In this document: positions 49,914-56,697 of the stretch, in pieces
Position numbering within the stretch: position 1 is the stretch's first letter
Layout: each line of letters starts with the position of its first letter
DNA from: Gallionellaceae bacterium
GTDB lineage: Bacteria; Pseudomonadota; Gammaproteobacteria; Burkholderiales; Gallionellaceae
DNA length: 56,697 nucleotides
Direction of reading: 5' to 3'
Assembly (NCBI GenBank): GCA_019753125.1
Contig: JAIELH010000046.1
Location: forward strand, 1 to 56,697
The notes under the pieces: generated by a model
Databases searched by the model: none
Seen by the model: the letters and a program-made list of their open reading frames with translations, nothing else
Told to the model about the DNA's origin: nothing
Translations under genes and position numbers: made by a program

Positions 49914-51512
49914 ATGTCAACTAAATGGTCTTGCCTGGCAACTTTGCTGATTTTGGCAGCGCTGGCTGGCTGCGCCGCCGGCCCAGATTTCAAGCGTCCG
50001 CCCGCGCCTGCCGCCGACGGTTACGCGCCTGCGGGCCATCTGCCAGAATCAACCGCATCAGCGCCGGTGCCGGCGGGGGAATCGCAACGGTTTAACCCGG
50101 CAGCGGATGTCCCGTTTGATTGGTGGACACTGTTCCAGTCCCCGCAGATTAACGCGCTGATCGAGCGCGCATTCAAGGCCAACCCCAGCATCGAATCGGC
50201 CCAAGCCGCCTTGCGTCAATCGCAGGAGAACGCGGCTGCGCAGAACGGGTTTTTCTATCCGGTCGTTGGCGCAAGCTATTCGCCATCGCGAAACAAGCTG
50301 GCCGGCAACTTGGGCGGAAACTCTCCCGGTATTCAGGGGGACGGCACAACCGTTCAAACCTATTCTAATCCCGCCGGCCCCGCGCCATTCAATGCGCCCG
50401 CCTACTACAATTTTCATGTCGCGCAACTGACAGTCGGCTATGTGCCGGACGTCTTCGGCCTCAATCGCAGGCAAATGGAATCTGCCGAAGCGCAGGTGGC
50501 CGCGCAAAAATTGCAACTGGAGGCAACCTATATCACCCTGGCCTCCAATGTGGTTGCCGCCGCCTTGCAGGAAGCGTCGATTCGCGCGCAACTTGCCGCG
50601 ATGGAGAAGATTGTCGGTATCAACAAAGAGATGCTGGGCATCCTGCACAGCCAGTTCAAGCTCGGCTATGTGTCCGGTATAGAGGTTGCCGCACAACAAT
50701 CCGCACTGGCCCTGGCCGAACAGGCGCTTGCTCCGTTGCAAAAGCAACTCGAGCAAACGCGCGATTTGATCCGCGCCTTGGCGGGCAACTTGCCCGATGA
50801 AGATATTGATGAAAAATTCGAGCTAACCGCCTTGCGCCTGCCGCAGGAACTTCCGCTCAGCCTGCCATCCAGGATCGTCGAGCAACGCCCGGATGTCCGC
50901 GCCGCCGAAGAGCAGTTGCATTTCGCCAGCGCCCAAGCAGGCGTGGCCATTGCCAACAGATTGCCCCAATTTTCCGTCACTGCCGCAATAGGCGGCATGG
51001 CCACAACGCCAGACTGGATGTTCCGTAGCGGTGGCGGCTTCTTCAATCTGACCGCCAATGTTGCCCAAACCATTTTTGATGGCGGCACGTTGCGCGCCAA
51101 GTCGCGTGCCGCGGAACAGGCGCTGATCCAGGCCAGGGCACAATATCGCAGCACCGTGATCACCGCGTTGCAAAATGTCGCCGACACGCTGTACACGATC
51201 CAGTCCGACGCCAATGCGCTCAAGGCGGCGGCCACAGCCACGCAGGCTGCACAGGCTGCACTCGATATTACCCGCAAGCAATATCAACTCGGCTATGCCA
51301 GTTACCAGACACAGCTTGCTGCAGAACAGAATTATCTGCTGTCTGCCATCAACCTGGCGCAGGCACAAACGAACCGTCTCGGCGATACGGCAGCCCTTTA
51401 CCAGGCGTTGGGGGGTGGCTGGTGGAATCGCCCTGATGCCATCGCGAAGCAGGATATTGAGTCACCCGCCGCACAACCAAATACCTTGGCGCCAGGAGTA
51501 TCTGCCAGATGA
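49914..51512 (+). CDS. RND efflux outer-membrane lipoprotein, NodT family (532 aa)
   Basis: Lipoprotein signal with lipobox LAGC, then the TolC-like repeat pattern: FDWWTLFQSPQINALIERAF, NPSIESAQAALRQSQE, EQRPDVRAAEEQL and GGTLRAKSRAAEQALIQARAQY. Start at MSTKWSC; a GTG 24 bases upstream is possible. Outer-membrane exit channel of the pump. Overlaps the next gene by 4 bp. Confidence 0.92.
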   Translation: MSTKWSCLATLLILAALAGCAAGPDFKRPPAPAADGYAPAGHLPESTASAPVPAGESQRFNPAADVPFDWWTLFQSPQINALIERAFKANPSIESAQAALRQSQENAAAQNGFFYPVVGASYSPSRNKLAGNLGGNSPGIQGDGTTVQTYSNPAGPAPFNAPAYYNFHVAQLTVGYVPDVFGLNRRQMESAEAQVAAQKLQLEATYITLASNVVAAALQEASIRAQLAAMEKIVGINKEMLGILHSQFKLGYVSGIEVAAQQSALALAEQALAPLQKQLEQTRDLIRALAGNLPDEDIDEKFELTALRLPQELPLSLPSRIVEQRPDVRAAEEQLHFASAQAGVAIANRLPQFSVTAAIGGMATTPDWMFRSGGGFFNLTANVAQTIFDGGTLRAKSRAAEQALIQARAQYRSTVITALQNVADTLYTIQSDANALKAAATATQAAQAALDITRKQYQLGYASYQTQLAAEQNYLLSAINLAQAQTNRLGDTAALYQALGGGWWNRPDAIAKQDIESPAAQPNTLAPGVSAR

Positions 51513-52672
51513 TTAAAATAGGAAAAAACTTTATTTTGTTTCTAACCGCGTTGCTATTAACAGCTGGGGGAGGTTATTGGGGTTGGCAAAGACTTCATGT
51601 TCCCCAAGCAGCTGCAACCAAGGAGAAACCTGCTGCTCATACCGCTTCAGATATGCTACATTTTCCTGCTGATGCGCCGCAGTTGGCATTCCTGAAAATC
51701 AAGCCAGCAGATGCTTTTCCTGAACCATTGATAGATGGGCTTAATGCTCGCATCGCCTATGACGACAATTATACTGCGCGGATTTTTACGCCTATTGCCG
51801 GCCGGGTCGTCAAGATTACAGCCGAGGCTGGGCAACAGGTCAAGGCGGGCGATCCGTTGCTGTGGATTGATTCGCCGGATTATGCTGCGGGGGCTTCAGA
51901 CAGCCTGAAGGCAGACGCCGATTTGTTGCGCAAGAAGGAAGCCTATGAGCGTTCCAAGAAACTGTTTGACGCCAAAGGGCTCGCATTTAAGGATATTGAA
52001 TCCGCCGAGGCAGATTGGCGTCAGGCTGATGCTGAGGCGCAACGCGCAAAGGCGCGCATGAAAAATCTGGGCGGCAATGCCGTGGCAACTGCAGAGGGTA
52101 AATTTATTCTGCGCGCGCCAATCGATGGAATTGTCAGTGAACGGCAAGTGAATGCGGGCAGCGAAGTCCGTCCGGACGCCGCCACCCCGCTGTTCGTCAT
52201 TACCAACCCGAAACATGTGTGGGTTGTAGTTGAATTGCCCGAACAGTGGATCGGCAGCGTCAGGGTGGGGCAGCCGATTTCTGTTGAAGCAGACGCTTAC
52301 CCAAATGAAGTTTTTTCGGGCAAGGTCGCGGTAATCAGTGAAACGCTGGATCCGGTCATGCGCCGCTTCCAGGTTCGTTGCAATGTTGACAACAGCCAGC
52401 GCAAACTCAAGCCGGAAATGTTCGCGCGTATCAGCCCCATCGTGGACGCCAAATCAAAATTGCCGCGTGTGCCCAATTCCGCATTGTTTACACAAGGGCT
52501 CTACAGCTTTCTGTTTGTTGAGCGATCGCCTGGCGTATTGCAACGCCGCCGCGTCACCTTGGGCATGCAGGATGCAACTTTTACTTATATTAAGGATGGA
52601 TTGCGCGCCGGTGAACGTGTAGTAACCAGCGGCGCATTGTTGTTGAACTCTGAATTGAGCGTTAACGACTGA
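51509..52672 (+). CDS. RND efflux periplasmic adaptor, CusB/CzcB-like (387 aa)
   Basis: Short membrane anchor, then ARIAYDDNYTARIFTPIAGRVVKI, a lipoyl/barrel-sandwich pattern with a helical hairpin (LLRKKEAYERSKKLFDAKGLAF), and the return beta-barrel (HVWVVVELPEQWIGSVRVGQ). No obvious Met- or His-rich metal tail. Links the pump and outer-membrane channel. Overlaps the pump gene by one base. Confidence 0.92.
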   Translation: MIKIGKNFILFLTALLLTAGGGYWGWQRLHVPQAAATKEKPAAHTASDMLHFPADAPQLAFLKIKPADAFPEPLIDGLNARIAYDDNYTARIFTPIAGRVVKITAEAGQQVKAGDPLLWIDSPDYAAGASDSLKADADLLRKKEAYERSKKLFDAKGLAFKDIESAEADWRQADAEAQRAKARMKNLGGNAVATAEGKFILRAPIDGIVSERQVNAGSEVRPDAATPLFVITNPKHVWVVVELPEQWIGSVRVGQPISVEADAYPNEVFSGKVAVISETLDPVMRRFQVRCNVDNSQRKLKPEMFARISPIVDAKSKLPRVPNSALFTQGLYSFLFVERSPGVLQRRRVTLGMQDATFTYIKDGLRAGERVVTSGALLLNSELSVND

Positions 52673-55600
52673 TGCTTGAGAAACTCATTACTTTTGCCCT
52701 GCAGCAACGTGTATTCGTGCTGGCAGGAGCATTCGTGGTTCTGATCGCAGGCTGGCAGGCCATCGAGAACTTGCCGGTGGAAGCTTTCCCCGATGTGCAG
52801 GACGTGCAAGTGAAGATAGATACGCTTGTCCCGGGACAAGCGCCCGAAGAAGTCGAACGCAGCGTTACCCTGCCGATAGAACGCGAAATGAGCGGGCTAC
52901 CGCGTATGACCCAGATGCGTTCGGTGTCCCTTACCGGACTGTCGGAAGTCGTGCTGACCTTTTCCGACAACACAAATGACTATTTTGCGCGCCAGCAAGT
53001 AATGGAAAAGTTGCAAAACGTCACCTTCCCGCCGGGTATACAACCCAGCCTTGCACCTCTCACCAACGCCGTCGGCGAGGTATATCGCTATGTGCTGGAT
53101 GCGCCGGCCGATATGCCGCTCAACGAAGTGCGTGCGCTGCAGGATTGGGTGTTGCGCCCCGCACTGCGCAGGGTATCCGGCGTGGCGGACGTGGTGAGCT
53201 ATGGCGGTACGATTAAGGAATACCAAGTCCGCGTCAACCCTGTGCTGTTGCGCAAATTCAATGTGACCATGAGCCAGGTTGCCCAGGCATTGGGCGCCAA
53301 TAGCAGCAACAGCGGCGGCGGCATCCTCAAGCGCGGCGATGAAGCGCTGGTGGTGCGCAGCATCGGGATATTCCAAAGCGTAAAAGATATTGCGCGCGTG
53401 GTGGTGACGGCCCAAGGGGGCAAGACCGTATTGGTGGGTGACATCGGCGAAGTCGCCATTGGCGACCGGCCCCGCTCGGGTATCGTGGCGTTTAACGAAC
53501 GCGACAATGTGGTGCAAGGCATTGTGAGCATGACCAAAGGGCAAAACGCCAGCAAGGTAGTCGAGGCGCTGAAGGAGAAAATACAAGAGATCAGCCCCAA
53601 ACTCCCGCCGGGAGTGCGCATCGTTCCTTATTACGACCGAACCGATCTGGTGCGTCACACCGTGCACACGGTTTCCGAAAACCTGATCATCGGCGCATTG
53701 CTGGTGATATCCATCCTCATTATCTTTTTGCGCAACTGGTATGCAGCATTGGCGGTTGCGGTCATCATTCCGCTGGCGCTGTTGTTCGCATTCATATTGA
53801 TGGATGCACGCGGGGTATCAGCCAATCTGATTTCATTGGGCACGGTGGACTTCGGCATCATCATCGACAGCGCCGTGGTGCTGGTTGAAGCGCTAATGGT
53901 CAGGCTTGCCACAGCTAAAGCGGAGGGCTTGCCGCAGCACCAGACTTTTGGTTGGCGCATTCATCTTATCAAGCAGACCGGCATCGAACTGGGGCATCCG
54001 ATTTTATTCTCCAAGGCCATCATTATTCTGGCCTTCTTGCCCATTTTTACTTTCGAGCGCGTGGAGGGAAAGATTTTTTCGCCCATGGCTTTTACCCTGA
54101 GTTTTGCCCTGCTCGGTGCGATCCTGCTGACGCTGACTTTAGTGCCGGCATTGCTGAGTTATGCGGTCAAGAACAAGGATTTGGCGGAAAAACACAGCGG
54201 CTGGATGCACAAACTGCAAGAGCAATACCTTAACCTGCTGCTATGGGCGGAGACCCGGCGCAAACGCATCGTGGCGGCTTCGGTCGGATTGCTGGCTGTG
54301 GCGCTTGTCGGCGTTCCATTTCTGGGAAGTGAATTTTTGCCCAACCTGGACGAAGGTAACATCTGGCTGACCATCACACTGCCGCCTGCCACCGTGCTGG
54401 ACAAGACCAAGGAAATCGAGGGTCAGGTGCGTGCCATTTTCAAGTCTTACCCGGAAGTGAATAATGTCACTACCCAGGTGGGGCGCCCGGATGACGGCAC
54501 CGATCCGAAAGGCCCGAACAACATGGAAGTCATGGCCGACCTCAAGCCACGTGACGCTTGGCGCTTTGCCGGCAAAGAAGAGCTGATTGCCGACATGACA
54601 CGCAAGATACGAGCCATTCCCGGTGTGCCGACCAACTTCTCGCAGGTCATCCAGGATAATGTGGAAGAAGCGTTATCCGGGGTCAAGGGGGCAATTGCAA
54701 TCAAGATATTTGGGCCGAACCTGGAAATTCTGGAAAACAAATCGGCACAAGTCGCCAGCGTGATCGGCAGCATTCGCGGGGCTGCGGATGTAGAAGCGAT
54801 CAAGGTGGGCGGGCAGACCGAACTGAACATCACGCTTGATCGCAGCCGCATGGCGCGTTATGGCCTCAACATCAACGATGTGAATGCGACTATCCAGACT
54901 GCGATGGGAGGCAGCGCAGTAAACTCATTCTATGAAGGTGACCGCTTGTTCGATGTCACGTTACGCATAGCCGAGCCTTACCGCGACGCAGTGGATGATG
55001 TCGCCAATCTGTCGATAGCGTTGCCCGGCGGTGGAACGTTGCCGCTGGGCGCGATCGCGAACATCGAGGTGCGCCAAGGCGCAGCCCGGATCGCCCGCGA
55101 GGCGGGAGGCCGTATGGTGGCTGTGAAAGCCAACCTGCTTGGGCGCGACCAGGGCGGTTTTGTCGCTGAGGCGATGGATAAAGTCAAGGAACAGGTGAAA
55201 TTGCCGCCCGGCTACAGCATGACTTGGGGTGGGCAATTCGAGAACCAGCAGCGCGCCAACAAGCGCCTCAAGGTCATTCTTCCGCTTTCTGCGTTAATGA
55301 TTTTTGTACTGCTGTTCTGGGCATTCCGCTCCATGCGCAAAGCGCTGCTGGTTATTTTGATGGTGCCGTTCACACTGATCGGCGGTGTCGCCGGGCTTGG
55401 GTTGGCCGGGCTGCACCTCTCGGTATCCGCCGCAGTCGGTTTCATTGCTGTGGCCGGCATATCGGTGCAGAACGGTGTAATCATGGTGGAGCAGTTCATG
55501 GAAATCATGCGCAACGGCAAGAGCTTGCGCGAGAGTGTGATGGAAGGTGCGGTGGCGCGTCTGCGCCCGATCCTGATGACAGCACTGATGGCTGGCATCG

Positions 55601-55779
55601 GGTTGTTGCCTGCGGCCTTGTCGCACGGTATCGGCTCGGAAACGCAACGTCCGTTTGCTGTGGTGATCGTAGGTGGAATTGTATCTGCCACACTGTTTAC
55701 GCTGTTGCTATTGCCACTGTTGTTTCCGATATTCTCAGAAGAGACACGCGCCAATGACCATCGGCTACTTATAGAATAA
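52672..55779 (+). CDS. Heavy-metal RND pump, CzcA/CusA family (1035 aa)
   Basis: Twelve-helix RND pump. N-terminus LPVEAFPDVQDVQVKI is typical of the heavy-metal group. In helix 4 the motif VDFGIIIDSAVVLVEA resembles the CzcA type (DFGxxxDGAV) more than the CusA type, but the subgroup is uncertain. Complete length. The operon lacks a cusF-like gene. Expression is probably set by the divergent two-component system. Confidence 0.92.
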   Translation: MLEKLITFALQQRVFVLAGAFVVLIAGWQAIENLPVEAFPDVQDVQVKIDTLVPGQAPEEVERSVTLPIEREMSGLPRMTQMRSVSLTGLSEVVLTFSDNTNDYFARQQVMEKLQNVTFPPGIQPSLAPLTNAVGEVYRYVLDAPADMPLNEVRALQDWVLRPALRRVSGVADVVSYGGTIKEYQVRVNPVLLRKFNVTMSQVAQALGANSSNSGGGILKRGDEALVVRSIGIFQSVKDIARVVVTAQGGKTVLVGDIGEVAIGDRPRSGIVAFNERDNVVQGIVSMTKGQNASKVVEALKEKIQEISPKLPPGVRIVPYYDRTDLVRHTVHTVSENLIIGALLVISILIIFLRNWYAALAVAVIIPLALLFAFILMDARGVSANLISLGTVDFGIIIDSAVVLVEALMVRLATAKAEGLPQHQTFGWRIHLIKQTGIELGHPILFSKAIIILAFLPIFTFERVEGKIFSPMAFTLSFALLGAILLTLTLVPALLSYAVKNKDLAEKHSGWMHKLQEQYLNLLLWAETRRKRIVAASVGLLAVALVGVPFLGSEFLPNLDEGNIWLTITLPPATVLDKTKEIEGQVRAIFKSYPEVNNVTTQVGRPDDGTDPKGPNNMEVMADLKPRDAWRFAGKEELIADMTRKIRAIPGVPTNFSQVIQDNVEEALSGVKGAIAIKIFGPNLEILENKSAQVASVIGSIRGAADVEAIKVGGQTELNITLDRSRMARYGLNINDVNATIQTAMGGSAVNSFYEGDRLFDVTLRIAEPYRDAVDDVANLSIALPGGGTLPLGAIANIEVRQGAARIAREAGGRMVAVKANLLGRDQGGFVAEAMDKVKEQVKLPPGYSMTWGGQFENQQRANKRLKVILPLSALMIFVLLFWAFRSMRKALLVILMVPFTLIGGVAGLGLAGLHLSVSAAVGFIAVAGISVQNGVIMVEQFMEIMRNGKSLRESVMEGAVARLRPILMTALMAGIGLLPAALSHGIGSETQRPFAVVIVGGIVSATLFTLLLLPLLFPIFSEETRANDHRLLIE

Positions 55780-55796
55780 TCGCACATGATGGCGTC

Positions 55797-56006
55797 ATGT
55801 CGCGTCCGCAGATTGTGCTGATGACCGGTTTACTGGCGATGTTCGGCCTGCTGCCGATGGCTCTGTCGCACAGTATCGGTGCAGAGATACAGCGCCCACT
55901 CGCCGTGGCGGTTATTGGCGGCTTGATTGGCGCCACATTACAGACCCCAGTATTTCCCTCGGCATATTTGTGGATCGTAAAACGGTACGGCACCCTAAGT
56001 GGATGA
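55797..56006 (+). pseudogene. Relic of a second RND pump, C-terminal end (69 aa)
   Basis: Reads SRPQIVLMTGLLAMFGLLPMALSHSIGAEIQRPLAVAVIGGL, matching the last two helices of RND pumps (compare the intact gene: ALMAGIGLLPAALSHGIGSE). It lacks the other 950 residues. It is not identical to the upstream gene end, so it is the remains of a different paralogue, not a simple duplication. Confidence 0.85.
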
Positions 56007-56032
56007 ACGCCTTCAGGTAGCGGGGCACCGAA

Positions 56033-56566
56033 TCACTCGCGCACGGTTTTTCCATCCACCCACGCACATATCGTCGAAGGCCTCTTGCGCCCGCCTGTGC
56101 GTCCCGGTAATACCCATACCTTCGTTCCAAACAGTCTCCGGCACTCGGCATAAGTTTTTGCGGAGCGCTGCCCGCTGCGATTGGCGCTGGTGGAGACCAG
56201 CGCGCTGCCGGCGCTGCGGCACAGTTGTTTGGCGAACGGATGGGCGGTGAGGCGTACCGCCAGCGTGTCATGTGCGCCGCGCAACCAGCGCGGACAGCTT
56301 GTCTTGGCGGGCATCAGATAGGTGATAGCCTGTGCACCGGCTTCGCGCAAGCGTTGCTGCTGCTCGATGGAGAGCGGTGACAGGTAGCGTGCGACCTGAT
56401 GATAGTGCGATGCGATCAGGATCAGCCCCTTGTGTTGCGGGCGCTGTTTGAGTTTGAGCAAGCGCAGTACCGCCGCGCGATTGCCCGGGTCGCAACCCAG
56501 GCCATAGCAGGATTCGGTGGGATAGGCGATCAGGCCGCCCTCGCCTTCCACCAGCGACAACATGAC
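56033..56566 (-). CDS. tsaC: TsaC/YrdC-family L-threonylcarbamoyladenylate synthase (177 aa)
   Basis: Makes threonylcarbamoyl-AMP for the t6A modification of tRNAs. Motifs: PTESCYGLGCDP, KQRPQHKGLILIA and STSANRSGQR. I chose ATG 56566 (MLSLVEGEGG), which gives the usual TsaC length. The frame is open to the window end, so a longer N-terminus is possible. Confidence 0.85.
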   Translation of the reverse strand, partial: VMLSLVEGEGGLIAYPTESCYGLGCDPGNRAAVLRLLKLKQRPQHKGLILIASHYHQVARYLSPLSIEQQQRLREAGAQAITYLMPAKTSCPRWLRGAHDTLAVRLTAHPFAKQLCRSAGSALVSTSANRSGQRSAKTYAECRRLFGTKVWVLPGRTGGRKRPSTICAWVDGKTVRE

Positions 56567-56697
56567 GAATTCGGTGCGGCCGAGTTCGGACGCGATCCGC
56601 ACCGGCACTCTTGCGATGACCTTGGCGTCGGAGCGCGGCGGCAGCCCCGCCATGCGCCGCAGCACCGGCACGATCATGTCATGGAAGGTGAACATCG

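Overview
The window reads as a betaproteobacterial chromosome segment, most like Nitrosomonadales (the Gallionellaceae or Sulfuricellaceae neighbourhood). The grounds are the denitrification genes, an incomplete regulatory PTS, a DUF3034 outer-membrane protein and the ferrooxidans-type GshA. This placement comes from gene content and no database was searched.

Bases 1 to 18252 are an integrated phage-like element. It sits in the 3' end of a tRNA gene, probably tRNA-Met(CAU). It is bounded by a perfect direct repeat of at least 61 bp (1-61 and 18192-18252) and carries a tyrosine integrase at its right end. Just inside both ends lies the same pair of GTGTAGG repeats, which are probable integrase arm sites. 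It encodes a small tail/baseplate set (tape-measure protein with an M15 peptidase end, spike, hub), a Mu gpF-like head protein fused to an InPase-like domain, a DUF5681 protein, a DnaT/DnaC replication pair with iterons inside the first gene, AlpA-like regulators and hicAB. I found no terminase large subunit, portal, major capsid, sheath, tube or lysis gene. It is therefore a remnant, a satellite, or a tail-type device.

Bases 18252 to 26347 are host genes: a lipoprotein, an ABC-F ATPase (YbiT type), gshA, apbE, then EIIA-Man, HPr and EI. A palindromic repeat forms the signal peptide of ApbE. A 307-bp MITE-like element sits exactly between ptsH and ptsI and supplies the ptsI ribosome-binding site.

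Bases 26348 to 32030 hold a three-gene heme-copper complex: a 51-aa subunit, a CuA subunit and a catalytic subunit. The catalytic subunit lacks the active-site tyrosine of oxygen reductases, so it is most likely an sNOR-type nitric oxide reductase (NorSY). Heme O synthase follows. A sigma-54 activator with a four-Cys PAS domain is divergent from a tiny 31-aa membrane peptide that has its own sigma-54 promoter.

Bases 32539 to 36809 hold a helical protein paired with UbiB, a DUF3034 protein and a periplasmic copper chaperone. Bases 37203 to 46221 are a nitrous oxide reductase cluster: nosZ, then nosR-nosD-nosF-nosY-nosL, two unknown small genes and a second nosL-like gene. The palindrome at the norSY promoter recurs as a degenerate tandem pair before nosZ, suggesting co-regulation of NO and N2O reduction. 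Bases 46418 to 56006 hold an HD-GYP/histidine kinase/response regulator operon, divergent from a heavy-metal RND efflux operon, followed by a relic of a second RND pump. The window ends with a TsaC-like gene.
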